This document shows positions 17,415-26,272 of a stretch of DNA of 64,000 bases, piece after piece. Position numbers and translations under genes: made by a program. The notes beneath the pieces are model-generated. The model worked only from the letters and a program-made list of their open reading frames with translations, had not been told where the DNA came from and searched no databases. Origin of the DNA: Chryseomicrobium excrementi (GTDB taxonomy: Bacteria; Bacillota; Bacilli; Bacillales_A; Planococcaceae); the NCBI RefSeq assembly GCF_002798305.1, contig NZ_PCGR01000002.1:45937-109936 (forward strand). The letters run 5' to 3'. Numbering within the stretch: position 1 is the first letter of the stretch; the number at the start of each line of letters is the position of its first letter.

Positions 17415-18050
17415 TCAACCTTTAGAAATAAGCTGATGTTCATAGGCATAAATCACGGCTTGCGTCCTATCTTGGACGTCGAGCTTAGATAAAATATTGC
17501 TCACATGAGTTTTGGCGGTTTTTAAAGTGATGTAGGCATGATCGGCAATCTCTTGATTGCTCAATCCTTTTGCCATTAGTAGCAAGATTTCCATCTCACG
17601 CTCCGTCAGGTCGTCATGTAACGCACGTTCAGGTGCTCTCATGCGGGCTATCATCTTCGTCGTCACTTCCGGTTCTAATACAGCCTGTCCATCAAATGTC
17701 TTGCGAATCGCTTCGGCGATATGAGAAGCTTTGGACGTTTTCAACAAGTAACTCACTGCGCCAGCCTCTAAAGCAGCATACACTTTATCGTCATCGATAA
17801 AGCTCGTCACCATCATGATGCGTGCTTCCGGCCACTCTTTGACAATGGCAGCTGTTGCTTCAGCGCCCGTCTTCTTTGGCATGACCATATCCATTAAAAT
17901 GACGTCGGGACGATGTTCTAGAGCAAGTTCAATGGCTTCTTCGCCATCAGATGCTTCTGCGACGACGTCCATATCCGGCTGTGCCTGCAAATAGGCGGCC
18001 ACTCCAATACGCACCATTTCATGATCATCTGCTAGTAGTATACGAATCAT
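17415..18050 (-). CDS. liaR: LiaR-like response regulator
   Basis: A 211-residue NarL/LuxR-type regulator. The receiver has the acidic pair in [12 protein letters not shown], Asp in [13 protein letters not shown] near 54 and Lys in [10 protein letters not shown]. The LuxR helix-turn-helix lies at about 148-205 with [22 protein letters not shown]. Together with the kinase and LiaF-like gene upstream it forms the cell-envelope stress system that senses bacitracin and other lipid II cycle inhibitors. It overlaps liaS by 4 bases. Confidence 0.92.
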   Translation of the reverse strand: MIRILLADDHEMVRIGVAAYLQAQPDMDVVAEASDGEEAIELALEHRPDVILMDMVMPKKTGAEATAAIVKEWPEARIMMVTSFIDDDKVYAALEAGAVSYLLKTSKASHIAEAIRKTFDGQAVLEPEVTTKMIARMRAPERALHDDLTEREMEILLLMAKGLSNQEIADHAYITLKTAKTHVSNILSKLDVQDRTQAVIYAYEHQLISKG

Positions 18051-19075
18051 CGAACTTCCTCCTGACGTTTAGGGACTTGGACTTCTACAAAAGTACCTTG
18101 ATTTGGCACGGATACCACTTTAGCGGTCGCACCCATCTCGACAGCACGTTCGTAGACGTTTCCTAGACCATACGCACCAGGCTTTAACTTGGTCGAATCA
18201 AATCCGACGCCGTTGTCTTGTACTCGGAAAATGATGAGCTGCGGTTGATCCATTAACCGAACTTCCATTTCTGTTGCCTGTGCGTGACGAAGGGTGTTGG
18301 AGAGGGTCTCTTGCGCAATGCGGAACAAGTGATCTTCTGAAGCTTTAGATAGTTTTACAGAATCAAGGTGCCATTTTAATTTGAGTTGCACTTTTTGCTG
18401 CAGTTCTTGGAGAAGTTCATCCAGACCTTCTGAGAGAGTCCGGTCATGTAGTCCAGCAGGTCTAAGGTGCAGTAGAAGTGCCCGCATCTCCAGTTGGGCT
18501 TGATGGATAGCTCGCTCGAGTTGTTCAAGACTGCGAGACGGGGCACCATTCTGTGCTTCAATCTCCATCATGCTTGATGCGAGCATAGAGGCGCCAAAAA
18601 GTTGCTGGGATACTGAATCGTGAAGCTCTCGTGCGAGTCTTTGGCGTTCCTCGACGACGCGTTCTTGAATCAACTTCGCTTGTGATTCCGCTTTCTCTTC
18701 AGATATACGAGTTAGCGTCTTTCGTTGGGTATCCAGTAATTGAGCGGTTCTTTCAAAACCGGTCACCAGTCGTTTGCTGACACGACCATTCAAACGTTTC
18801 GGTAATCCATCGCCTTCATATAAAGAAGTGAGCGCAGATTGAACCGTCCGATCCAGTTCACTTACTGAGCGCTTGGCTAGTAAAAAATACAGTAAACTGA
18901 TTCCAAAAATCACAAAACTGATCCAGAAACCGAGTGGGAGGTCCGCAAATGTTTGCTCGTAAAGAGGAGACCACGTCTCAAACGTGGGCCATCCCCATAA
19001 TAAAGTGAGCAATGTGAAAACCAATGCGTGCCAGATAACGGCGAAGACTAAAAACAATACAGTGAACTGCCTCAT
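18047..19075 (-). CDS. liaS: LiaS-like sensor kinase
   Basis: A 342-residue intramembrane-sensing kinase. Two helices (about 5-27 and 45-65) with a short loop form the sensor; the dimerisation region has [19 protein letters not shown] with the phospho-accepting His near residue 152, and the ATPase end has DNGVGFD and [12 protein letters not shown]. It overlaps liaF at its start and liaR at its end, which fixes the start. In relatives LiaF inhibits LiaS until the envelope is stressed. Confidence 0.92.
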   Translation of the reverse strand: MRQFTVLFLVFAVIWHALVFTLLTLLWGWPTFETWSPLYEQTFADLPLGFWISFVIFGISLLYFLLAKRSVSELDRTVQSALTSLYEGDGLPKRLNGRVSKRLVTGFERTAQLLDTQRKTLTRISEEKAESQAKLIQERVVEERQRLARELHDSVSQQLFGASMLASSMMEIEAQNGAPSRSLEQLERAIHQAQLEMRALLLHLRPAGLHDRTLSEGLDELLQELQQKVQLKLKWHLDSVKLSKASEDHLFRIAQETLSNTLRHAQATEMEVRLMDQPQLIIFRVQDNGVGFDSTKLKPGAYGLGNVYERAVEMGATAKVVSVPNQGTFVEVQVPKRQEEVR

Positions 19076-19770
19076 TTACGAAGCACCTCCAAATCACCCA
19101 GCCAGCTTGCCACAGTTATGATGAGTTCTGGAGTGTCCGTGTCTAGTTGCGTGCGGTTTTCGATATGATAGCTCTGATTCCACAACCGCTTCACCGGTTC
19201 TTCGAACAGACAAGCCTCTCCTACAATAGTTGAGTAGTAAACTCGTACATTTACCCCATAAGGAACAAGAATAGTCGTCTTTCCCAAAACCTTTCGAATC
19301 GAGATGAACGATGTACCTTTCGGCAAGATGGTGTTTGTCAGATCCAAGTCATAGTCTCCAAATACACTTTGGATATGCACATCTTTCCAGGCGTAAGGCT
19401 CAGAAGACGTGATTTGTGTGGAAAACATCCGTTGCTGCAATACCTGTGAGTCTGTAGCCGAATCCGAAAAATGGAGCTGCTCCCATGACGGAATAGGTTC
19501 TTTCTTCCATACTTTATATAAGATGTACAGTACTAAACCGAATAAAATCAGTCGGGTCGTGACCATAGAAAAGACCGTAATAAAGAGGAGTACAAGGCCA
19601 ATCCAAAATAACACGCGATTGCTGCGGCGCATCCCCATGTAAAGCAGGACTAGTCCCACAACAACAACAACAATCGAGCCGTTTTCGAACACCAATGTCT
19701 CTGCGGCCAATAATGCGATAAATCCAATGAGGAGTAAGGAATAGCGATTGGTTTGATTGTTTGAAGACAT
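19072..19770 (-). CDS. liaF: LiaF-like inhibitor of the Lia system
   Basis: A 232-residue membrane protein. Four or five hydrophobic helices occupy residues 10-90; the C-terminal half is the LiaF/DUF2154-type beta domain with the repeated pattern IQSVFGDYDLDLTNT and TTILVPYGVNVRVYYSTIVG. By family knowledge it keeps LiaS off in the absence of stress. No liaG gene is present between it and the PspA-like gene, unlike Bacillus subtilis liaIHGFSR. Confidence 0.9.
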   Translation of the reverse strand: MSSNNQTNRYSLLLIGFIALLAAETLVFENGSIVVVVVGLVLLYMGMRRSNRVLFWIGLVLLFITVFSMVTTRLILFGLVLYILYKVWKKEPIPSWEQLHFSDSATDSQVLQQRMFSTQITSSEPYAWKDVHIQSVFGDYDLDLTNTILPKGTSFISIRKVLGKTTILVPYGVNVRVYYSTIVGEACLFEEPVKRLWNQSYHIENRTQLDTDTPELIITVASWLGDLEVLRK

Positions 19771-19819
19771 GTGATTTCCCCCTATCGTTGGAAAAAACAG
19801 AGGGAACTCCCTCTGCTTT

Positions 19820-20491
19820 CTATTCTACACGTGATTCAGTTTTTGTCTCTTGATTTTTTGACAGCTGCTCTAAGCGTTCCTCGAGAGTTGAAGCAGGCAC
19901 TTCTGGCTCGTGAGCAGGTGCTTTGGGCTGCTCGAAATAACGTTCCATGTCTTCTTGAGAAGCAAGTGGTCGAGAATGGAGAGACTCTTCAATCACTTGA
20001 TCCATATCACGATGCGCTTTCGCTACATTCTCTGTGCTCATCAGTTGGAGTTGACGCACTTTCATATCTTTCACTTTATGCTTCATCTCTTCATGTTTAC
20101 GCTCAAGAAGAATCAATTCTTCTGTGGCACGTTGGATGCTAGATGTAAGGACATGGATTCGATTTTCGTAGGTATCGACTTCCATTCTCGCATAGTCGAT
20201 GAGATCTTGTTCATTTGTCAACAAGGCAAGTTCATACTGGCTTTGACGCTTCACTAAAAGTGTCTTCGCCTCCGTTTGTTCTTCTTCAAGCTTTGTTTTC
20301 AACTGAGCTTGACGTTCTACCCAGCGTTTCGTCTGCTCGGTGCGTTTTTCTGCGTCTCTGATGTAGGTGTTTAAAGCTTGAATGGGATTTGCAGCTGTTT
20401 TTGAAGTGGATGCATGTACTTCCTGGCGGTTAAACAGTTGGCGGACGTCGTGTTCGAATGTTTCCGCTAATCGTTGAAATACGTTTGTCAT
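19820..20491 (-). CDS. liaH: LiaH-like PspA/IM30 protein
   Basis: A 223-residue coiled-coil protein of the PspA/IM30 family, which assembles into rings or rods on the inner face of stressed membranes. It starts MTNVFQRLAETFEHDVRQL, typical of the amphipathic N-terminal helix, and has long heptad-rich helices through residue 170; the tail after it is acidic and proline-rich. The start at 20491 follows AAGGAGG. It lies between liaI and liaF. Confidence 0.88.
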   Translation of the reverse strand: MTNVFQRLAETFEHDVRQLFNRQEVHASTSKTAANPIQALNTYIRDAEKRTEQTKRWVERQAQLKTKLEEEQTEAKTLLVKRQSQYELALLTNEQDLIDYARMEVDTYENRIHVLTSSIQRATEELILLERKHEEMKHKVKDMKVRQLQLMSTENVAKAHRDMDQVIEESLHSRPLASQEDMERYFEQPKAPAHEPEVPASTLEERLEQLSKNQETKTESRVE

Positions 20492-20504
20492 GGGTGGTTC
20501 CTCC

Positions 20505-20855
20505 TTAGTTTCGTGTAATCTGTTTCCATTCACGTTCAAAGTTTTCGAAAGGGTCGTTCGATTTCGTTTTCATCGCGACCGGTTCACCATTCCATTTACG
20601 GATCGCATACCATATCAAAGCGATAGCAGCGAGTCCTAGAAAGGCTGGGATGTTTGAAACAGCCGTTAGTAAGCCGACGATTCCAACAGTTGCCCAAAAG
20701 ACCTTACCAAGCGTGGAATGACTTTGAAGGAAGTAGTGCAGTCCTCCAATAACGAGCAGTGCGGAAAAGGCGAGCCCGATCAGCGAGCCCAAGTTGGCAA
20801 GGACGACGATAGCGCCGGTAATGCCGAGTACAATGTACAGAAATTTTTTCATCAT
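20505..20855 (-). CDS. liaI: LiaI-like small membrane protein
   Basis: A 116-residue membrane protein with about four short hydrophobic helices over residues 3-85 and a soluble tail ending in NFEREWKQI. It is first in the lia operon, upstream of the PspA-like gene, as LiaI (its membrane anchor) is in Bacillus. The sequence is longer than the usual two-helix LiaI, so the name rests mainly on position. AAGGAGGG supports the ATG at 20855. Confidence 0.7.
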   Translation of the reverse strand: MMKKFLYIVLGITGAIVVLANLGSLIGLAFSALLVIGGLHYFLQSHSTLGKVFWATVGIVGLLTAVSNIPAFLGLAAIALIWYAIRKWNGEPVAMKTKSNDPFENFEREWKQITRN

Positions 20856-20881
20856 GTTTCCCTCCTTGTTTGTATACCTTG

Positions 20882-20979
20882 AGTATAGATGGGTTCTTGG
20901 TATCCCCAAACGGGCGTAGTGCCGATTTTCGAATCGGTCTTAAGATGTAGAGGCACTACAACTTGCTATCTGCTATACT
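20882..20979. promoter_or_regulatory. Divergent lia / dedA control region
   Basis: A perfect dyad CCGATT-4-AATCGG (20922-20937) lies between two outward promoters: TATACT on the minus strand (20882-20887) for liaI and TATACT on the plus strand (20974-20979) for dedA. The dyad centre is about 43 and 45 bases from the two -10 boxes, nearly symmetric. A wider repeat GTAGTGCC / GGCACTAC (20916-20923, 20952-20959) encloses part of it. LiaR is the likely binder; this is inferred. Confidence 0.6.
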
Positions 20980-21070
20980 AATGAATGGAACTTTTTCATC
21001 TAGTAGACGTTTCAAATAGAGCCGATTCGGGAACGTTTCCGTATCGAACTTATTGTAAAGGCGGCTTATT

Positions 21071-21682
21071 ATGGAACAATGGATAACAGACTGGCTAAGT
21101 GACTTTGGTTACTGGGGCGTCTTTTTACTAATTATGATTGAAAACGTCTTTCCTCCGATTCCGTCAGAGATTATTTTGACGCTTGGTGGATTCATGACGA
21201 CAACTACATCAATGACGATTCCTGGTGTGATTGCAGTGGCGACTCTGGGTTCTGTAGTGGGAGCTGTGATTTTATATTTTATCGGTCTGCAGTTGGATGT
21301 AGAGCGTCTAGAGAAGATTGTTGAAAAGCATGGACGTTGGTTACGTGTTACGAAACATGATATCCACCGTGCAGATGCTTGGTTTGACCGGATTGGACCT
21401 TGGGCTGTATTTTTAGGGCGTTTAGTGCCTCTAGTACGAAGCTTGATTTCGATTCCAGCGGGGATGTCCAACATGCGCTTTAGTACGTTCTTGTTGTTTA
21501 CGACTCTTGGTACGGTTATCTGGAATACGATTTTGGTTAGTGCAGGAGCAGCATTAGGTGAGAACTGGCACTCCTTAGTCGGATACTTCGACATCTACTC
21601 AAATATTATTTATGTCATCTTGGTTGTTGTGGCTATCGGATGGCTCATCTGGTTTTTTAATAAGAAAAAGAAACATGCATAA
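21071..21682 (+). CDS. DedA-family membrane protein
   Basis: A 203-residue membrane protein of the DedA/SNARE-associated family: WGVFLLIMIENVFPPIPSEI near residue 14 with the conserved E and P-P-x-P-S-E, then FLGRLVPLVRSLISIPAGMSNM with the conserved R and G. Some DedA proteins flip undecaprenyl phosphate back across the membrane for reuse in wall synthesis. The neighbour 10 bases downstream is UppP, which makes that lipid, so the pair fits the same recycling pathway. GGCGG is a weak ribosome site. Confidence 0.9.
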   Translation: MEQWITDWLSDFGYWGVFLLIMIENVFPPIPSEIILTLGGFMTTTTSMTIPGVIAVATLGSVVGAVILYFIGLQLDVERLEKIVEKHGRWLRVTKHDIHRADAWFDRIGPWAVFLGRLVPLVRSLISIPAGMSNMRFSTFLLFTTLGTVIWNTILVSAGAALGENWHSLVGYFDIYSNIIYVILVVVAIGWLIWFFNKKKKHA

Positions 21683-21691
21683 GGAGATCTC

Positions 21692-22519
21692 ATGGAAATT
21701 ATTGAATTGTTAAAAGCACTGTTACTTGGATTTGTAGAGGGGATGACGGAGTTTGCACCGGTCTCCTCCACTGGACACATGATCATCGTGGATGATTTAT
21801 GGCTGCAGACGAAAGACTTTTTAGGGCAAGGGTCAGCGAACACGTTTAAGGTCGTGATTCAACTTGGCTCGATTTTAGCGGTCGTCTTCATTTTTTGGAA
21901 ACGTCTACTGAGTTTAGTAGGGTTACATAAGATGGAGGGACAAGCTCCGGGTCACCGTTTCAATGTGGGGCATGTATTGATCGGTATTTTACCAGCAGGA
22001 GTTTTAGGGTTGTTGTTTGAAGATGTAATTGATTCGTATTTGTTCACTATTGAATGGGTTATTGTCAGTTTGTTCGTCGGAGCGATTTTCATGATTGTCG
22101 CGGACAAGTTTGGACCGAAAAACCCAAGCATCACAACGCTTGATGACATGACGTATGGCAAAGCGTTAAAAGTCGGCTTGATCCAATGTCTGTCATTATG
22201 GCCTGGATTCTCTCGCTCGGGTGCGACGATTTCCGGTGGGGTATTATTAGGACTTGATCATAAGACGGCTGCTGACTTTACGTTTATCATGGCAGTGCCG
22301 ATCATGTTTGGTGCGAGTGCCGTATCGTTGATTTCGAACTTTGAAGAGATTAATATGAGCCATTTAGGCTTTTATGTAGTAGGTTTTGTTAGTGCTTTCG
22401 TGTTCGCTTTGATTTCTATCAAGTTCTTCTTGAAACTCATCGCGCGCGTCAAGCTTACACCGTTTGCGATTTATCGTATGGTTCTTGCAGCGGTTCTAGC
22501 ATTCATCGTATTTTTATAA
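21692..22519 (+). CDS. uppP: Undecaprenyl-diphosphatase
   Basis: A 275-residue multi-pass enzyme (UppP/BacA) that converts undecaprenyl diphosphate to undecaprenyl phosphate, the carrier for wall precursors; overproduction protects against bacitracin. The family motifs are EGMTEFAPVSSTGHMI near residue 17 and LWPGFSRSGATISGG near residue 168. AAGGAG precedes the ATG. It is co-transcribed with dedA and ends at a strong terminator. Confidence 0.95.
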   Translation: MEIIELLKALLLGFVEGMTEFAPVSSTGHMIIVDDLWLQTKDFLGQGSANTFKVVIQLGSILAVVFIFWKRLLSLVGLHKMEGQAPGHRFNVGHVLIGILPAGVLGLLFEDVIDSYLFTIEWVIVSLFVGAIFMIVADKFGPKNPSITTLDDMTYGKALKVGLIQCLSLWPGFSRSGATISGGVLLGLDHKTAADFTFIMAVPIMFGASAVSLISNFEEINMSHLGFYVVGFVSAFVFALISIKFFLKLIARVKLTPFAIYRMVLAAVLAFIVFL

Positions 22520-22530
22520 GAACTAGTTGG

Positions 22531-22559
22531 CCCGCTCCCTTTTGGGGAGCGGGTTTTTT
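22531..22559 (+). terminator. Terminator after uppP
   Basis: Nine-bp GC stem CCCGCTCCC / GGGAGCGGG, loop TTTTG, then T6. Confidence 0.92.
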
Positions 22560-22582
22560 GTTTGGGTGTGTGGAGTATTTGG

Positions 22583-22694
22583 TTTCCATAAAATCACTAG
22601 GGTCGTTATACGAGAGGGGTCGGGCGTTAAAGGAAAGGCCGGGGGCGTTAAAGGGAGTGAGTAGGTCGCTAAAAGATCGAGTTCGGGCGTTAAA
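22583..22694 (+). repeat. Header plus five 21-nt units, copy C
   Basis: Header TTTCCATAAAATCA at 22583-22596; cores at 22601, 22622, 22643, 22664 and 22685, all exactly 21 bases apart: GGTCGTTATA, GGGCGTTAAA, GGGCGTTAAA, GGTCGCTAAA, GGGCGTTAAA. As in copy A, the header starts 30 bases after the last base of a terminator stem. This is the cleanest copy. Confidence 0.92.
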
Positions 22695-22818
22695 TTTATT
22701 CTAAAGAATCTCTATGAAGAAATTAACATGATATTCTGGAACTGACATTTCAAATGTTAGTGAATGATTTACAGTCAAAAGTGGGTAAAGTTTGATTTCT
22801 GCCGGAAAGGGGTGAACT

Positions 22819-23010
22819 ATGATTTTTAAGGGGATCTATATCGCTATATTTCTATTAATATGGTTCTGGATATTTAGGAACTATAAATTACTAACTAAAG
22901 AACGAATATCTGAAGAAGAAACAAACTATTTAGTGAACAGGCTAAAGTTAGGAATTTTTCTTTTTGTACTACAATTTATCGTGGGCGTACTTAGCATGAT
23001 TTTTACCTGA
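22819..23010 (+). CDS. 63-residue two-helix membrane protein
   Basis: A small ORF with a good ribosome site (AAAGGGGTG) and two hydrophobic helices, about residues 3-21 and 46-62, separated by a charged stretch with KERISEEE. No family was recognised. It stands alone between repeat copy C and a convergent DUF402 gene. Confidence 0.6.
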   Translation: MIFKGIYIAIFLLIWFWIFRNYKLLTKERISEEETNYLVNRLKLGIFLFVLQFIVGVLSMIFT

Positions 23011-23023
23011 ATCGGTTTAGGCC

Positions 23024-23569
23024 TTAATCCTTTGAGATGGATAAGAGGAGCTGGCGATGTTGCTGTGCCAGGCGAAGTAAAGAAAATGTATTTTCAGCCA
23101 ATGCCTCGCGAATAAGGCTTACTTCTTTCCAGGCTAGTCGATAGTCATTCTCTGAAATTGTTCCATTCGCCAAGGCTTCTTCTAATTCATCCTCGTCCTG
23201 TAGCAGTACTTCTCCAGTAGGAAAAACGATAACATCTAAATAAAGATCATCCCACCAGGGACCGTTTTCATCGACTCCATTTTGTAAGCAGATATCTATA
23301 TAGGTCTGAATAACATGCCCTGACTCATCGAACATGGTGGTTACAGCGTGATTTTTATCGAGTGGGAAATGCTGCAGCCATGAATACCCATTGTCAGCAA
23401 TTCGAATATTTTGATGTGGATAGTTCACATCTAAAGGATGTGTTACCTCATGCATCTCAAGGAAGCTTATGACGCCTTCAAACTCTCTATTTTGCATGTT
23501 CATTTCTCGATAGTTTCGTGTTAATATTCGCTTCCAATCACTACGATTTCCATATCTTCGAATTGTCAT
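23024..23569 (-). CDS. DUF402-domain protein
   Basis: A 181-residue protein with the DUF402 fold (FomD/Ntdp-like): GYSWLQHFPLDKNHAVTTMFDESGHV is near residue 58, then the acidic metal/substrate strand WWDDLYLDVIVFPTGEV and DEDELEEAL. Members include nucleoside tri/diphosphatases. The ATG at 23569 follows AAGGAGATGATC; the longer reading from 23608 lacks a site. Single gene, divergent from the nrd leader. Confidence 0.8.
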   Translation of the reverse strand: MTIRRYGNRSDWKRILTRNYREMNMQNREFEGVISFLEMHEVTHPLDVNYPHQNIRIADNGYSWLQHFPLDKNHAVTTMFDESGHVIQTYIDICLQNGVDENGPWWDDLYLDVIVFPTGEVLLQDEDELEEALANGTISENDYRLAWKEVSLIREALAENTFSLLRLAQQHRQLLLSISKD

Positions 23570-23743
23570 CTGATCATCTCCTTTTTCCAACTCCTGTAAT
23601 TGTAGCAAAACATCAAGTCGTACGGAATAGTGTCAATATCTTTGTGAAACTGAACTAATTTCCCAAATGTCAAGACTTCCTTTCTCACAAAACTTATGGT
23701 TTAATAAAACACAAGTACACAACATTTAGTGATTTAGCGAGTT

Positions 23744-23898
23744 ACAGGTACCATATCTATGGTTTAATAGGGAATCCAGTGAGAAGCTGGAGCTGTCCCC
23801 GCAACTGTAAGTGCGGACGACTGCCAACACAAGCCACTGCGTGAGAACGTGGGAAGGCAAGGCAGAAGGAAGATGCACGAGCCAGTAGACCTGCCTGT
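23744..23898 (+). ncRNA. Cobalamin riboswitch upstream of nrdA
   Basis: Conserved aptamer parts are present in order: AGGGAATCCAGTGAGAA, then GCTGTCCCCGCAACTGTAAG, and the 3' B12 box GCCAGTAGACCTGCC, with closing stem ACAGGTA / TGCCTGT. It is followed by two terminators and the class I ribonucleotide reductase genes. Adenosylcobalamin binding is expected to stop transcription, so this B12-independent reductase is made when B12 is scarce. TCTCGC at 23899 can pair with GCGAGA at 23941 and so could act as an antiterminator against the first hairpin (inference). Confidence 0.93.
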
Positions 23899-23937
23899 TC
23901 TCGCACGAGCTTCACCTTCTTCGGGGATTGAGAAGGG

Positions 23938-23972
23938 AACGCGAGAGGCCGGATCGGCATGCGCGTTTTTTC
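23938..23972 (+). terminator. First riboswitch terminator
   Basis: Stem AACGCG / CGCGTT with inner GCCG / CGGC, then T6. It lies 40 bases after the aptamer and is the probable expression platform. Confidence 0.75.
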
Positions 23973-23982
23973 GTCGTTTACA

Positions 23983-24020
23983 AGCGGCGGTTCCCGAAAA
24001 AAGGGGGCCGTCGCTTTTTT
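23983..24020 (+). terminator. Second, tandem terminator in nrdA leader
   Basis: A 13-bp stem with G-U pairs, AGCGGCGGTTCCC / GGGGGCCGTCGCT, then T6, ending 10 bases before the nrdA ribosome site. Two terminators in series should make the OFF state very tight, or respond to different signals. Confidence 0.75.
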
Positions 24021-24042
24021 GTGTCAAAAAGGAGGAATCCCG

Positions 24043-26259
24043 ATGACGACTCATACACTCTTTCGTAGTGAAGAACGACTGAAGCAGCAATTTACGGCTG
24101 CGCAACTAGACGAATTCTGGCGCGTTTCAAAGCGTTGGAAGATCCGTCACCCAGAAGGCGCGGAGGACGCCTGGCAACAAGCGATGATTTTAGAAGCACT
24201 GAACCTTCTCGATGAGACCCATCCGTACTACACGTTTGTGGCTGCAACGCTTTATGAAGAACAACTCTATCACCAAGTAGCTGCAAAACGAGGAGTAGCT
24301 GTAGAGGACGTGCACAAAGCTTTCGCCCGTGAAGCCAACCGTCTCGCAGCGAAGGGTTTGTATCAAGCAGAGGTTATCACAAGCTATAGCCAGCAAGAAC
24401 TGACTGAGATGAGCCAGTGGCTGGACCGCTCACGTAACGAACTGTTCACGTACATCGGCTTAAAGACGCTCGTGGATCGCTACGTGACACGTGACTTTAA
24501 CCGGGATATCGTGGAACTGCCACAAGAGCGCTGGTTGATGATTGCGATGACACTACATCGTCATGAGAAAGCCGACCGTCTGCCTAAAGTGAAAGAGGCA
24601 TACTGGGCACTAAGCAATCTCTATATGACTGTTGCTACACCAACACTCGCAAACGCGGGCAAGCCGAACGGACAACTCTCCAGCTGTTTTATCGATACAG
24701 TAGATGATAGCCTGCAAGGCATCTATGACAGCAACACCGACGTCGCGACTCTGTCTAAGTATGGTGGAGGTATAGGTGTCTACATGGGGAAGGTCCGCAG
24801 TCGTGGTTCGAGTATTCGCGGATTTAAAAATGCGTCGAGTGGAGTCGTCCCGTGGATCAAGCAACTCAACAACACGGCTGTCAGCGTTGATCAACTTGGT
24901 CAGCGTCAAGGGGCCATTGCGGTTTACTTAGATGCGTGGCACAAAGACATCTTGGCATTCCTTGATTTACGTCTAAACAATGGGGATGAGCGACTTCGCG
25001 CGCACGATATCTTCACAGGCATTTGCCTTCCGGATCTGTTCATGGAAAAAGTGGAAGCTCGAGAAGACTGGTATCTATTTGATCCACATGAAGTTCGCAC
25101 TGTGATGGGATTTGCTTTAGAAGACTCGTACGACGAGCAGGAAGGGCGAGGGACGTTTCGAACACAGTATCAAGCGTGCGTCGATCATCCTGAACTCTCA
25201 AAAGAAGTGATTCCGGCCATAGACATCATGAAACGCATTATGAAGAGTCAACTCGAGACCGGAGTACCGTTCCATTTCTACCGTGATGAAGTGAATCGTC
25301 AAAACCCGAACTCCCATGAAGGTATGATCTATTCAAGCAATCTGTGTACAGAAATTATGCAGAATATGTCCGCCACGACGTTCGAATCCACAACGATAGA
25401 AGACGACGTTATCGTGACGAAACGCAAACCAGGAGACTTTGTCGTTTGTAACTTGTCCTCAATTCATTTAGCGAGAGCTGTCGAAGACAATGTCCTCGAA
25501 AGGTTGATTCCGGTACAAGTGCGTATGCTTGATAATGTCATCGAGCTAAATGACTTACCGATTCCTCAAGCGAAACGCACCAACTTGCGCTACCGCGGCA
25601 TCGGTCTTGGTACATTCGGCTGGCATCACTTGCTTGCAAAGAAAGGTATCCGTTGGGAGTCAAAAGAAGCTGTAGAGCTTGCAGACGAATTGTATGAAGA
25701 CATTGCCTATCTGACGATTAAAGCATCAGCAGATCTTGCTGCTGAACGTGGTAGCTATCCGTTATTCGAAGGGTCTGATTGGCATACAGGTAGCTACTTT
25801 ACAAAGCGTGGCTATTCAGGAACTCGCTGGAGACAGCTGAAGCAGCAAGTAGCAGAATCAGGTATTCGCAACGGCTACTTGATGGCTGTGGCGCCGAACT
25901 CATCGACTGCAATCATCGCAGGAACGACAGCGAGCATCGATCCGATCTTCCAGAAACGCTATTCCGAAGAGAAGAAAGATTATAAGATTCCTGTCACCGC
26001 ACCAGAACTGAACGAAGACACGACGTGGTATTACAAGTCGGCGTACTACATCGATCAACACTGGACGCTTCGTCAAAATGCGGCACGACAAAAGCATATC
26101 GACCAGAGTGTATCTCTAAACTTCTACGTGCAAAACACGATTCAAGCGAAAGAGCTCCTAGCGCTTCACTTAGATGCCTGGAAGCAAAAAATGAAATCTA
26201 CGTATTATGTACGGTCCACTTCGATAGAACTCATCGACTGTGATTCGTGCTCAAGCTGA
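24043..26259 (+). CDS. nrdA: Class I ribonucleotide reductase, alpha subunit
   Basis: A 738-residue catalytic subunit reducing ribonucleotides to deoxyribonucleotides. Active-site parts: first Cys in QLSSCFID, catalytic NLCTEI (N-x-C-x-E), second redox Cys in VVCNLSSIHL, and a C-terminal CDSC pair for thioredoxin-type reduction. No nrdI flavodoxin gene is adjacent, arguing for class Ia-like rather than Ib. The ATG at 24043 follows GGAGG; the longer open frame from 23959 runs through the terminators and is not coding. It is controlled by the B12 riboswitch. Confidence 0.93.
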   Translation: MTTHTLFRSEERLKQQFTAAQLDEFWRVSKRWKIRHPEGAEDAWQQAMILEALNLLDETHPYYTFVAATLYEEQLYHQVAAKRGVAVEDVHKAFAREANRLAAKGLYQAEVITSYSQQELTEMSQWLDRSRNELFTYIGLKTLVDRYVTRDFNRDIVELPQERWLMIAMTLHRHEKADRLPKVKEAYWALSNLYMTVATPTLANAGKPNGQLSSCFIDTVDDSLQGIYDSNTDVATLSKYGGGIGVYMGKVRSRGSSIRGFKNASSGVVPWIKQLNNTAVSVDQLGQRQGAIAVYLDAWHKDILAFLDLRLNNGDERLRAHDIFTGICLPDLFMEKVEAREDWYLFDPHEVRTVMGFALEDSYDEQEGRGTFRTQYQACVDHPELSKEVIPAIDIMKRIMKSQLETGVPFHFYRDEVNRQNPNSHEGMIYSSNLCTEIMQNMSATTFESTTIEDDVIVTKRKPGDFVVCNLSSIHLARAVEDNVLERLIPVQVRMLDNVIELNDLPIPQAKRTNLRYRGIGLGTFGWHHLLAKKGIRWESKEAVELADELYEDIAYLTIKASADLAAERGSYPLFEGSDWHTGSYFTKRGYSGTRWRQLKQQVAESGIRNGYLMAVAPNSSTAIIAGTTASIDPIFQKRYSEEKKDYKIPVTAPELNEDTTWYYKSAYYIDQHWTLRQNAARQKHIDQSVSLNFYVQNTIQAKELLALHLDAWKQKMKSTYYVRSTSIELIDCDSCSS

Positions 26260-26272
26260 GGAGGAACCTGCA

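Noticed and set aside
20987..21011. ECF-type promoter GGAAC-16-CGTT before dedA
   Set aside because: The match is short and no transcript data support it; kept only as a remark.
23700..23743. NrdR boxes upstream of nrdAB
   Set aside because: No pair of sequences close to the NrdR consensus at helical spacing was found.
23959..24042. N-terminal extension of NrdA
   Set aside because: It would translate the two riboswitch terminators; the ATG at 24043 has the proper ribosome site.
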